This document shows, piece by piece, positions 7,315-14,956 of a stretch of DNA of 64,000 nucleotides. Below the pieces are notes generated by a model that made no database searches, was not told the origin of the DNA, and saw nothing but the letters and a program-made list of their open reading frames with translations. The DNA is from Clostridia bacterium (GTDB lineage Bacteria > Bacillota > Clostridia > Oscillospirales > Acutalibacteraceae), in the NCBI GenBank assembly GCA_017428085.1, contig JAFRRP010000039.1, forward strand, positions 1-64,000, read 5' to 3'. The first letter of the stretch is position 1, and each line of letters opens with the position of its first letter. Both the position numbers and the translations under genes were made by a program.

Positions 7315-8134
7315 GACGGAATGGGAAGAGGAGGCGGCGCGGACGATCGCCTGCCTGAAAGCAATTCTCGGCGACGCCGCGCGGGATATCCAGCACGTAG
7401 GCAGCACGGCGGTGCGGTCCATCATGGCCAAGCCCATCGTGGATATCGCCGTGGCGGCGGACGATTTCGACCGGGTGCTGGCAAAGCGGGAGCCGCTGGA
7501 ACGGGCGGGCTTTTACTACCGCCCCGGCAGCCTGGAAGGGCAGCTCCTGTTTGCCCGCGGCAGCTTCTACGACGGCACGGGCGACTTACAGACCCACTTC
7601 ATCCACGTGGTAAAGGCGGGCGGCGCGGACTGGTTCAATTATATCCGCTTCCGGGATTATCTCAACGCCTGCCCAACGGCGGCGAAGGCCTATGAGGACT
7701 TGAAGGTCTCGCTGGCGCGGGAATGCCCCGTGGACGCGGGCCGGGAGCGCTATCTCGCCGGGAAGTACGACTTCATCCGCCGCACTTTGCGGGACGCCGC
7801 GGCGTGGGCGTTTTTGGGACGGAAGGTGCGTATCGTGATCGACCGCCCCATTGGGTACGTCCACCGGACGGGAGGATTTGAGACCGTCTACCCCGTCAAC
7901 TACGGTTATCTGCCCGGCGTGCCGGGCGGCGACGGCGAGGAGCAGGACGCGTACCTGCTGGGTGTGGACAAACCCGTGGCGGAGGCCGACGCGGTGGTGA
8001 TCGGGGTCGTCCGCCGTCATGACGACGCGGAGGACAAGCTGATCGCCGCGCCGGAGGGCGTGACCTTCACCAAAGAGCAGATGGCGGAGGCCGTGCGGTT
8101 TCAGGAGCAGTGGTTTGATTCGGAAATCCTGTAG
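7271..8134 (+). CDS. GrpB (UPF0157)-inorganic pyrophosphatase-like fusion
   Basis: A 287-residue two-domain protein. Residues 1 to about 175 are a GrpB/UPF0157 domain of the nucleotidyltransferase fold: VVLYPHETEWEEEA, IQHVGSTAVRSIMAKPIVDIAV and HFIHVV. From about 180 a shortened pyrophosphatase-like domain follows: VRIVIDRPIGYVHRTGG, YPVNYGYLPGVPGGDGEEQDAYLLGV. The NYGY and D-AYLLG motifs recall family I pyrophosphatases, but the domain is about half of the usual length, so catalysis is not assured. ATG 7271 follows AGGAGGAGAGAT. It overlaps the Nudix gene, suggesting a nucleotide-processing pair. The TAG stop is provided by the hairpin repeat that follows. Confidence 0.82.
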   Translation: MLGLRRGTVVLYPHETEWEEEAARTIACLKAILGDAARDIQHVGSTAVRSIMAKPIVDIAVAADDFDRVLAKREPLERAGFYYRPGSLEGQLLFARGSFYDGTGDLQTHFIHVVKAGGADWFNYIRFRDYLNACPTAAKAYEDLKVSLARECPVDAGRERYLAGKYDFIRRTLRDAAAWAFLGRKVRIVIDRPIGYVHRTGGFETVYPVNYGYLPGVPGGDGEEQDAYLLGVDKPVAEADAVVIGVVRRHDDAEDKLIAAPEGVTFTKEQMAEAVRFQEQWFDSEIL

Positions 8135-8154
8135 CACGGAGCCTCAGCTCCGTT
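8131..8154 (+). repeat. 24-bp hairpin repeat, GGAGC stem variant
   Basis: CGGAGC-CTCA-GCTCCG stem. Bases 8132-8134 of the repeat are the TAG stop of the GrpB fusion gene. A degenerate AGTCGCCAGTCGCCGG tail follows. Confidence 0.8.
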
Positions 8155-8244
8155 AAAGTCGCCAGTCGCCGGTCGGAAGTCCTTGAACTGCTCCGGTGAT
8201 TCCGGCGAAAACAAATCTGTTTGGTAATCATCCGCGAAAACGGA

Positions 8245-8703
8245 ATGGTGAAGAATATGGACGGGCAGCAAGAGAAAAAGAAGATATTGATCGAAAGCGC
8301 GGACCCCTATGACGAGGCGCTGGGGGAGTGGCTCGACCAGGCGTTCGACGGCTTTGCCGAGCAAAACGGTCTGGTCTGTCATTACGCGCCCTTCGCGTTC
8401 GCGGCGAAGCGGGACGGGGAGGTAGTCGGCGTCGTCAAGGGCTACTCCTTTTACCGGGAGGTCCACGTGGGCGAGCTGATCGTGGACGAGAATTTCCGCG
8501 GGCAGGGGATCGGCGCGCGGCTGCTGGCAGCAGTGGAAGCGCATTTTCAGGGCAGGGGCTTTGACAATATCAACCTGACCACCTACCGCTTTCAGGCCCC
8601 GGTGTTTTATCAGAAGAACGGCTTTACACTGGAATTTATCCGCGAGAACCCCGACTGCCCGAAGCTTGCCAAATACTTTTTTGTAAAGCAAATAAAACGA
8701 TGA
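8245..8703 (+). CDS. GNAT-family N-acetyltransferase
   Basis: About 152 residues with a clear acetyl-CoA site: VGELIVDENFRGQGIGARLLAAVEAH (motif A with RGQGIG), then INLTTYRFQAPVFYQKNGF (motif B with FYxxxGF). Candidate starts are ATG 8245 and ATG 8257; neither has a strong ribosome site, and an upstream TTG at 8221 is also in frame. The stop overlaps the ATG of the next acetyltransferase, so the two are co-translated. The sequence resembles small-molecule GNATs; the substrate is unknown. Confidence 0.85.
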   Translation: MVKNMDGQQEKKKILIESADPYDEALGEWLDQAFDGFAEQNGLVCHYAPFAFAAKRDGEVVGVVKGYSFYREVHVGELIVDENFRGQGIGARLLAAVEAHFQGRGFDNINLTTYRFQAPVFYQKNGFTLEFIRENPDCPKLAKYFFVKQIKR

Positions 8704-9329
8704 AACAGAAAACTTATCTCGCCGATCCATGCGGCGCGTCCTCGCTGTCGTTCTGGAAAACGGAGACGGTCATGATCCCCGCCGGATGGCGGATCGTAAA
8801 GGACGAAGCATACCGGAACGATCCGGCTGTTTATCAAAACAGTACGGACGAGCCCTATTTCAAGCTGATCCATCGGTTGAAGCGGCTTGACGCGCCCGTT
8901 CTGCCGGAAGGATTTATCCTGACGGAAATCGGCGTCAAGGACTTTGCCCGGCATATCGCGGAATGCTATGAAGAGGGCGGCATATCGGAAGAGGATTTGG
9001 AGGATTACAGGCGTCATCCGGCGTATGATCCGTCGCTATGGGTCGCCGTGGCGGATCAGCGCACGGGTCGGACCGTCGCAACCGGGATCGCGGAACTGGA
9101 CGCCCGGATCGGGGAGGGCATATTGGAGTGGATTCAGGTCTCTCCCGCCTGTCGCGAAAAGGGGTTGGGGACGTTCGTTGTGAATGAACTGCTGTCCCGG
9201 ATGAAAGACAAAGCCGGTTTTGTGACGGTCTCCGGCAAGGTCAACAATAAAACCAACCCGCTGGCGCTGTATGAGCGCTGCGGGTTCGCGGAGAAAGTGA
9301 TCTGGCATATTGTAACAGAGCAAAAATAA
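8700..9329 (+). CDS. GNAT-family N-acetyltransferase
   Basis: A 209-residue protein whose C-terminal half is a GNAT fold: EGILEWIQVSPACREKGLGTFVVNELLSRMKD and VNNKTNPLALYERCGF. The N-terminal 90 residues (PCGASSLSFWKTETVMIPAGWRIV) resemble the extra lobe of larger GNATs that begin with an LADPCGASSLPYWK-type segment. ATG 8700 overlaps the stop of the upstream GNAT, forming a coupled pair. It is not closely related to that neighbour, so this is not a recent duplication. Confidence 0.85.
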   Translation: MKQKTYLADPCGASSLSFWKTETVMIPAGWRIVKDEAYRNDPAVYQNSTDEPYFKLIHRLKRLDAPVLPEGFILTEIGVKDFARHIAECYEEGGISEEDLEDYRRHPAYDPSLWVAVADQRTGRTVATGIAELDARIGEGILEWIQVSPACREKGLGTFVVNELLSRMKDKAGFVTVSGKVNNKTNPLALYERCGFAEKVIWHIVTEQK

Positions 9330-9374
9330 CGGTTCCGGAGGCAAACAATAGCTTTTTACAGCATGGGAGAATCA

Positions 9375-10010
9375 ATGAAAATCCTGTTTGGAACAACAAA
9401 TCAAAGTAAGCTCCTGTCCATGCGGCGCATCACCGCGGATTTGGACGTTGAGTTGATAGGGTTATCGGAATTGGGTTTGCCGTTGCCGCAAATTGAAGAA
9501 TCCGGGAAGGATATCCTGCAAAATGCGGAGTTGAAAGCGCGCGCCTATTGGCAGGCGTTTCATATGCCAGTGTTTTCCTGTGACAGCGGCTTGTATTTTG
9601 ACGGTCTGCCGCCCTCGCTTCAACCGGGGACGCACATTCGCAGAGTGAACGGAAAAGAGCTGATCGACGAAGAAATGATTGCATATTACGGGGCGCTTGC
9701 ACACGAAAACGGCGGGACGCTTGTCGCAAGATACCGTAACGCGATTTGTTTCATTGCGGATGAAACCGCTGTTTTCAAAAGCGCCGACGATGTACTTGCA
9801 TCCGAGCCGTTCCTTCTGACGGACGTTCCGCATCCGAAGCGGGAAAAGGGCTACCCGCTGGACGCGTTGTCAAAAGAGATCCGTACCGGGCGGTATTATT
9901 ATGATCTTCCAAAGGCCTCCGTCGATCACTCCGAACGGAACTTGCGGAATTTTATTCAAAACGCGCTCCGCGAATGGCGGCAAAATGAGGAAAAGACCAA
10001 CGAAAAGTGA
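9375..10010 (+). CDS. Ham1/RdgB-like non-canonical purine NTP pyrophosphatase
   Basis: About 211 residues beginning MKILFGTTNQSKLLSMRRI, matching the Ham1/RdgB opening where the substrate phosphates bind. It continues with SGKDILQNAELKARAY and the conserved FSCDSGLYFDGLPPSLQPG. Ham1 proteins hydrolyse ITP, dITP and XTP, cleaning the nucleotide pool. ATG 9375 is chosen over 9363 because GGGAGAATCA lies directly in front of it. The usual C-terminal SHR motif is replaced by VDHSERNLRNF, so this is a diverged member. It precedes the ArsC-like gene by 10 bp. Confidence 0.8.
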   Translation: MKILFGTTNQSKLLSMRRITADLDVELIGLSELGLPLPQIEESGKDILQNAELKARAYWQAFHMPVFSCDSGLYFDGLPPSLQPGTHIRRVNGKELIDEEMIAYYGALAHENGGTLVARYRNAICFIADETAVFKSADDVLASEPFLLTDVPHPKREKGYPLDALSKEIRTGRYYYDLPKASVDHSERNLRNFIQNALREWRQNEEKTNEK

Positions 10011-10020
10011 GGAAAACAAT

Positions 10021-10371
10021 ATGCTGTTTGTATGCTATCCCAAATGCACCACCTGCCAGAAAGCGCAAAAGTGGCTGGACGAACACGGCGCGGTCTACGA
10101 CTTCCGGAACATCAGGGAAGAAAATCCCACGGAAAGCGAGCTGCGCGAGTGGCACGCCCGCAGCGGGCTGCCGCTGAAGCGGTTTTTCAACACCAGCGGC
10201 CTGCAGTACAAGGCGCTGGACCTCAAAAACCGCCTGCCGGAGATGAGCGAGGACGAACAGTTCGCCCTGCTGGCCTCCGACGGGATGCTGGTCAAGCGCC
10301 CGCTGCTGATTTCAGACAGCTTCGTGCTGGTGGGGTTCAAAGAGGCCGAATATCAGGCGCTGCTGAAATGA
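10021..10371 (+). CDS. ArsC/Spx/YffB-family thioredoxin-fold protein
   Basis: A 116-residue protein starting MLFVCYPKCTTCQKAQKWLDEH. It carries a CxxC pair (C9 and C12) at the position of the redox cysteine in ArsC/Spx-type proteins, then RNIREENPTESELREW, GLPLKRFFNTSG and the family motif GMLVKRPLLI near the end. Members are arsenate reductases or transcriptional partners such as Spx; without arsenic genes nearby, neither role can be assigned. GAGG overlapping the upstream stop serves ATG 10021. Confidence 0.88.
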   Translation: MLFVCYPKCTTCQKAQKWLDEHGAVYDFRNIREENPTESELREWHARSGLPLKRFFNTSGLQYKALDLKNRLPEMSEDEQFALLASDGMLVKRPLLISDSFVLVGFKEAEYQALLK

Positions 10372-10381
10372 GGTCAATACG

Positions 10382-10429
10382 ATGACGGAACGGGTGCGGG
10401 ATAAATTGGGATTTGGCGAAGAAATGTAG
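10382..10429 (+). pseudogene. 15-codon remnant frame ended by a repeat
   Basis: ATG 10382 with GAGG upstream encodes MTERVRDKLGFGEEM, then TAG supplied by the hairpin repeat. It may be the start of a gene cut off by the repeat, or a short chance frame. Confidence 0.2.
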
Positions 10430-10527
10430 CACGCAGCCTTAGCTGCGTTATCAGGCGGATGTTACTTTGAAAACAGTCTGATAATAGTTGTTTGTGCGGA
10501 TATGACGCAGCTGAGGCTGCGTGCTAC
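10426..10527. repeat. REPIN-like inverted pair (102 bp)
   Basis: Forward copy CGCAGC-CTTA-GCTGCG at 10426-10449, a 55-bp AT-rich spacer, and an inverted copy at 10505-10527 ending GCGTGCTAC. Outer ends are inverted repeats of about 24 bp. Confidence 0.75.
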
Positions 10528-10657
10528 GGGGTTCGCGTCAGCACGACAAACTCCAATTTGCCGCTATCTCACTTCTTTCCGTGATGATAAAAAACCAAAC
10601 GCCGGCGGTCGGGGACCGTCGGCGCTGACGTTTTAAAGATTTCGGGTGTGGCCGGAA

Positions 10658-10761
10658 ATGATATGCTGCCTTTCGGCAGCATGATATGCGCAACTGCGCC
10701 GCGCGTGAGATTCAGATGCTGCGCAATTGAATGATATGCTGTCCGCTGTCTGCGAGCAGCG
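10658..10761. repeat. Short palindromes spaced by ATGATAT
   Basis: ATGATAT occurs at 10658, 10681 and 10731, each followed by a palindrome: GCTGCC-TTTC-GGCAGC, GCGCA-ACT-TGCGC-like, and a GCTG...CAGC unit. The arrangement looks like a small array of hairpins. Confidence 0.55.
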
Positions 10762-10819
10762 TTATTCAGGATCATCACGGAGCATTGCGGGATTTGAAAC
10801 AGAGAGACAAACAGTTGTC

Positions 10820-10900
10820 AGTCGTTAGCAGCGGCGCTTCGCGCCGCAGTCGTTAGAAATGTTGTCTTCATAGGACCATCCGGAGGATTTCTAACGACTG
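10820..10900. repeat. Hairpin with AGTCGTTAG flanks
   Basis: GCGGCGC-TTC-GCGCCGC (10831-10847) lies between two direct AGTCGTTAG copies. The second, extended to 14 bp (10847-10860), is inverted at 10887-10900. This resembles the AGTCGGAAGTC tails of the other repeats. Confidence 0.5.
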
Positions 10901-10927
10901 ACGACTAAAAACTGACGACTGGATTTG

Positions 10928-12811
10928 TTATTTGTCTGTGCCCCAGGAATAGGGGCTGCGGAGGAAGTCCACCTCCTCCTTCGGCGGGATGGTCTTGAAG
11001 GAGGACACGCGGCCCACGTTGTGCGCGGCGAAGTCGTCGTAGAGTTTTTCGTTCTCCTTCATGCGCAGGGGGTTGACGGCGGCGTATCTGCCGATCAGCA
11101 GATTGGCCTTGTAATACTCCCAGCTCAGATGGGCGGTCTCCACCCGGAAACGCTCGTCGTCGGTGATATCCGCCTTCAGGGCGGCGTCCCACAGCCGGTC
11201 CAGCTTCGTCACGGTCAGCGGCGGCACGAAGCCCGCCTGATAGTACCAGTCAAAATCGAAATGGTGGGAGGTCTCCCGGGCGCAGGCGGTCATCAGGTCG
11301 AGGATCTCCCGCAGGTACGGCGCGGCGGCCTCGCCGTAGTACCCCGCCAGAAAGTCGTCCATGTGGTACGAAACGTCGGCGTCCACGTCCCACTGCACCT
11401 TGCGGTACAGGTAGTTGCGCAGTTCGTTGAACGCAGCGTAGTGCCCGTCGCCGCAGTTGTAGATGTACCCGGTGATCCCGATATCGTGCATGTATTTCAT
11501 GGTGGGCTGCAGCGTCTCCAGGTTGCTGAAAAACTGCGCCGTGTTCAGGAAATTGATGGTGTAGTCGTAGATGTAGGTCGTGTCGGCGACCTCGGTCCAG
11601 CGGACGAAATCCGCCGCCACCGTCGGCTCTGTCTCGCCGTAGAGGTTCAGGAAGCTGTCGTCGCCGTCCACCGCGCCGCACTCCGTCAGCGGATGGCTGC
11701 GGCAGGCCTTGTGCAGTTCGCACAGCACCGGAGCCACGTTGTCCCGGCAGCGCAGATCTCCCTTCGTCGGGGGGCGGTCCGTCTCGTTATAGGCGTAAAA
11801 GGTGAACGTGAAATCGGGGAACTCGCCCTCCAGCGCCTGCGCCAGCGCGTTGGTGAACAAAATCGTGGGGGCGCATACCGTGCCGTACTGTTCGTACAGT
11901 GCCTCGCAGGTGGGGCAGTGGCAGTAGTTCTCGTTGTCCTTCTGGCCCACGTGCAGGTATTTCGCGCTGCGTTCGCAGGTCTGAATGGCTTTGCGGGCGT
12001 TTTCGACCGCCACGGGCAGCACTTCCGGGTGGGACAGGCACACGTGGTCCGTGGAACGCGTCCCGTCCGGCTGCAGCGCGAAATAATCCGGGTGCTCGGC
12101 GAACAGCGCGTCGGGGACCAGGTCGGTCAGCGTCACGTCCCACAGCACGTAGGTCAGCGCGCCGCCGTAGTCCTCCATATCGTACCAGAAGCTGACGTTC
12201 ATGCGGGTGCGGGCGCGGTAGGCGTCGTTCGTCCCGGCGCAGTCGTTGCGCCGCACGGAAAACGACGGGTTTATCACCTTGTCCAGCGCGCCGTCCACGG
12301 TCAGGTCGGGGCTTTGCGGGACCTTTTCCACGTCGGGCGCATACCAGCGCACGCCGCAGTAATCCTCCAAAAAGGCGTAGACGCCGTACAGCGTCCCCCG
12401 GGGGCTGCCGCCCCGGATGAAGAACCGTTCGCCGTCGGCGTACCACCGGAAACCGTCCGCCTCCACAGTCTCCGCCGTGGCTGCCGTCGGCGTCAGCGCG
12501 GTCTCGCCCAGCACCACGGCTTTGCCGCCGGAAAAGGCGGATTCCGCCGTCACAGGCAGCGCCGCGCCGGTGCGCCGTTCCACGTAGTCCCGCAGCTCCT
12601 TCGCCGCGGTCGCGGTGCAGGCGTCCGCCCCGTCGGGGACCACGATGACGCAGCCGGTCCCGCCGTTCTTCACCAGCGCCATGGGCGAAGCGACAGCATG
12701 GGCCGCCCGCGGCGTTCCGCCGTAGTTCACGGCGGTGTTCATCGGCAGAAAGCCCACCGCCGTCAGAAAGATCTGGATAAAAGCCACGATCGCCTTGATA
12801 TATGACAACAT
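10928..12811 (-). CDS. DUF4838 / GH67 N-terminal-like protein, likely exported
   Basis: A 627-residue protein. The N-terminus MLSYIKAIVAFIQIFLTAVG is a hydrophobic export or anchor segment. Residues of about 55-170 (VIVVPDGADACTATAAKELRDYVERRTGAALPV, RGGSPRGTLYGVYAFLEDYCGVRWYAPD) match the alpha-glucuronidase N-terminal domain found before DUF4838. The DUF4838 part has HVGQKDNENYCHCPTCEALYEQYG. The family is thought to act on glycans but catalysis is largely untested. ATG 12811 has GGAGAAGATATT upstream; the frame can extend to 12853 only inside a repeat. It is the sole minus-strand gene in the aromatic region. Confidence 0.85.
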   Translation of the reverse strand: MLSYIKAIVAFIQIFLTAVGFLPMNTAVNYGGTPRAAHAVASPMALVKNGGTGCVIVVPDGADACTATAAKELRDYVERRTGAALPVTAESAFSGGKAVVLGETALTPTAATAETVEADGFRWYADGERFFIRGGSPRGTLYGVYAFLEDYCGVRWYAPDVEKVPQSPDLTVDGALDKVINPSFSVRRNDCAGTNDAYRARTRMNVSFWYDMEDYGGALTYVLWDVTLTDLVPDALFAEHPDYFALQPDGTRSTDHVCLSHPEVLPVAVENARKAIQTCERSAKYLHVGQKDNENYCHCPTCEALYEQYGTVCAPTILFTNALAQALEGEFPDFTFTFYAYNETDRPPTKGDLRCRDNVAPVLCELHKACRSHPLTECGAVDGDDSFLNLYGETEPTVAADFVRWTEVADTTYIYDYTINFLNTAQFFSNLETLQPTMKYMHDIGITGYIYNCGDGHYAAFNELRNYLYRKVQWDVDADVSYHMDDFLAGYYGEAAAPYLREILDLMTACARETSHHFDFDWYYQAGFVPPLTVTKLDRLWDAALKADITDDERFRVETAHLSWEYYKANLLIGRYAAVNPLRMKENEKLYDDFAAHNVGRVSSFKTIPPKEEVDFLRSPYSWGTDK

Positions 12812-12846
12812 AATATCTTCTCCGCCTGATTGTCTGTTTAACCTCG

Positions 12847-12923
12847 GGAACATGGTCGTCCCGCTCGTTTGGAGCGCTTCGCGGTACTCCCTGTTTCCTC
12901 ACGTCAGCGCTGCGCCTTCTTCG
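12847..12923 (-). repeat. Second dispersed repeat family, copy 2
   Basis: The reverse complement matches 3081-3155. It lies between the DUF4838 gene start and aroQ. A hairpin GCGTTTTTCTC / GAGAAAAATGC follows at 12983-13013. Confidence 0.65.
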
Positions 12924-13021
12924 CACACCGTGCGCGGCGCACCGCTTCCGCTGCTGCCTGTTGCCTACTGCCTATTATACCCGCGTTTTTCTCAAACGGC
13001 AAGAGAAAAATGCCGGTTTGC

Positions 13022-13051
13022 TTGACAAAAGGCGTATTCGGATTTTATAAT
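13022..13051 (+). promoter_or_regulatory. Strong sigma-A promoter for aroQ-aroA
   Basis: TTGACA at 13022-13027 and TATAAT at 13046-13051, both perfect, with an 18-bp spacer. aroQ starts 44 bp downstream. Confidence 0.8.
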
Positions 13052-13094
13052 ATCTTTTATCTGTAAAGAAATATAAAAGAAACGGAGACGCGGC

Positions 13095-13541
13095 ATGAAA
13101 CTGCTGGTCGTCAACGGTCCCAACCTCAACCTGCTGGGGATACGGGAGCCGGAGATCTACGGACGCAAAACCTATGAGGATCTGGTGGCGTATATCAAAG
13201 CCTGTGCCGAACAGGGCGGCGACGAGGTGTCCTTCTTCCAGTCCAACCACGAGGGCGCTCTCGTGGACGCCATCCAGCAGGCGTATTTCGACGGCGTGGA
13301 GGGCATCGTCATCAACCCCGCGGCCTACACCCACACCAGCGTCGCCCTTCTGGACGCGCTCAAGGGCGTGGGCATCCCCTTCGTGGAGGTACATATCAGC
13401 GCCGTGGACGAGCGCGAGGATTTCCGGCGGGTCAGCTACGTGCGGCAGGCGGCGCTTGCCTGCGTGGCGGGAAAGGGCTTCGACGGCTATCCGGAAGCGA
13501 TCGAAATATTGAGAGAGCATCATAAAGGATCGGTCAGATGA
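13095..13541 (+). CDS. aroQ: 3-dehydroquinate dehydratase, type II
   Basis: A 148-residue enzyme dehydrating 3-dehydroquinate to 3-dehydroshikimate. All type II signatures are present: NGPNLNLLGIREPEIYG with the catalytic tyrosine, QSNHEGALVD, NPAAYTHTS and VEVHISAVDEREDFR. The length is typical for this dodecameric family. ATG 13095 has GGAG 7 bp upstream and a strong promoter 44 bp away. The stop overlaps the aroA start by ATGA. Confidence 0.96.
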   Translation: MKLLVVNGPNLNLLGIREPEIYGRKTYEDLVAYIKACAEQGGDEVSFFQSNHEGALVDAIQQAYFDGVEGIVINPAAYTHTSVALLDALKGVGIPFVEVHISAVDEREDFRRVSYVRQAALACVAGKGFDGYPEAIEILREHHKGSVR

Positions 13542-14737
13542 ACGTAACCATTTTTCCCTCCGTCGCCCGGGGCGCGGTCAAAGCGCCCGCGTCCAAAAGC
13601 GTCGCCCACCGCATGTTGATCGGCGCGGCGCTGGCCGAAGGCGTCAGCGTGCTGCGGGGCGTGACGGACAGTCAGGATATGCTGGCCACGCTGGACGGTA
13701 TCGCGGCGCTGGGCGCGACGTATGAAAAAGACGGCGATACGCTGACGGTGTGCGGCGTTGGCGGCGACCTGTCGCGCTCCGCGGGGCGGTTCCCCTGCCG
13801 GGAAAGCGGCAGCACCCTGCGGTTTTTGGTGCCGTTGGCGCTGCTTCGGGAGGGGACCAGCGTCTTCACCGGCAGCGAACGGCTGCTGGCGCGCGGCGCG
13901 GACGTATACGCGGAGGCGTTCGCCGACAAGGGGATCACGATGCGAAAAACCGCCGGCAGCGTGAGCTTTACGGGAAAGCTGCTCCCCGGCGACTACGCCG
14001 TGCGCGGCGATATCAGCAGCCAGTATATTACGGGACTGTTGCTGGCGCTGCCGTTGACGGGCGGGGCGAGCGCGCTGCGGGTGACGTCCCCGGCGGAGAG
14101 CCGCCCGTACATTGACATCACCCTCGGCGTGCTGCGGCGGTTCGGGATCAATGTGGAAGAAACGCGGAAAAACGAATTTTTGATCTTGCCCGGCCGTTAT
14201 CGGGCGTTGACCGCCGACGTGGAGGGCGACTGGTCCAACGCGGCGTTCTTTTACGCGCTGAACGCCCTTGGCGGCGACGTGACGGTGACCGGTTTATCGC
14301 CGGACAGCTTACAGGGCGACCGGGCGTGCGCGGAGCTGCTGGAACAATTGAAACGCGGCTTTGCGGAGATCGACGTTTCCGATACGCCGGACCTCGGCCC
14401 CGTGCTGTTCGCCGCGGCGGCGGCCCTGCACGGCGGCAGATTTACCGGCACCCGGCGGCTGGCGGTCAAGGAGAGCGACCGGGCGGCGGCCATGGCTGCG
14501 GAGCTTGCCAAGTGCGGCGTGAAAACAGAAATTGAGGAAAACGCCGTCACGGTGTTCCCCGGCGGGCTGAAAAAGCCCACGGGACCCCTGCGCGGCCACA
14601 ACGACCACCGCATCGTCATGGCGCTGGCGGTCCTTCTGACCCGAACCGGCGGCAGCATCGAAGGCGCCGAGGCGGTGGGGAAGAGCTTCCCGGGGTTTTG
14701 GGAGGCGTTGGGACAATTGGGCGTCGGTATCACGTAG
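13538..14737 (+). CDS. aroA: 3-phosphoshikimate 1-carboxyvinyltransferase (EPSP synthase)
   Basis: A 399-residue enzyme that joins shikimate 3-phosphate and PEP. VKAPASKSVAHRMLIGAALAEG holds the Lys and Ser of the shikimate site, RESGSTLRFLVPLALL replaces the usual GNAGT-type loop, GDISSQYITGLLLALP contains the conserved Gln, and the C-terminal ESDRAAAMAAEL and GHNDHRIVMALAV motifs are intact. The variant SGST loop may matter for inhibitor response, but I cannot place the class from sequence alone. The start overlaps aroQ. The TAG stop belongs to a hairpin repeat. Confidence 0.95.
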   Translation: MNVTIFPSVARGAVKAPASKSVAHRMLIGAALAEGVSVLRGVTDSQDMLATLDGIAALGATYEKDGDTLTVCGVGGDLSRSAGRFPCRESGSTLRFLVPLALLREGTSVFTGSERLLARGADVYAEAFADKGITMRKTAGSVSFTGKLLPGDYAVRGDISSQYITGLLLALPLTGGASALRVTSPAESRPYIDITLGVLRRFGINVEETRKNEFLILPGRYRALTADVEGDWSNAAFFYALNALGGDVTVTGLSPDSLQGDRACAELLEQLKRGFAEIDVSDTPDLGPVLFAAAAALHGGRFTGTRRLAVKESDRAAAMAAELAKCGVKTEIEENAVTVFPGGLKKPTGPLRGHNDHRIVMALAVLLTRTGGSIEGAEAVGKSFPGFWEALGQLGVGIT

Positions 14738-14757
14738 CACGCAGCCTCATCTGCGTT
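14734..14757 (+). repeat. Hairpin repeat supplying the aroA stop
   Basis: CGCAGC-CTCA-TCTGCG variant with one mismatch. Its TAG at 14735-14737 ends aroA. Two AGTCGGAAGTC tails follow, leading into the next element. Confidence 0.78.
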
Positions 14758-14785
14758 TGAGTCGGAAGTCATCAGTCGGAAGTCG

Positions 14786-14941
14786 GTAGCGCGGCACCTC
14801 AGTGCCGCTATGAATTAAAGAAACTATTAATAATACTTTTGAGGTTATCGACTGCTTTTCTGACAGGATGAATGCCATCTGATCAGACAAATCGTTTCAA
14901 ATATTGTTTTTGCAAAGAGCGGCACTGAGGTGCCGCGCTAC
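14786..14941. repeat. REPIN-like inverted pair (156 bp)
   Basis: Perfect 24-bp arms of the GCGGCAC variant at 14786-14809 and, inverted, 14918-14941 enclose an AT-rich 108-bp spacer without a reading frame. The right arm ends 5 bp before the tyrA ribosome site. Confidence 0.82.
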
Positions 14942-14956
14942 AAGACGGGAGAACAC

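Larger units (their letters stand above)
10372..10927. other. 556-bp convergent intergenic region filled with repeats
   Basis: Between two convergent genes. It holds a 15-codon frame (10382-10429), an inverted hairpin-repeat pair, ATGATAT-spaced palindromes and a GCGGCGC hairpin with AGTCGTTAG flanks. No protein-like frame is convincing; the 69-codon minus-strand frame at 10569-10778 is made of palindromes. Confidence 0.7.

Noticed and set aside
10925-12805. Plus-strand frame of 626 codons opposite the DUF4838 gene
   Set aside because: It is the antisense of a gene with recognisable domains and has the Val-, His- and Arg-rich composition of a shadow.
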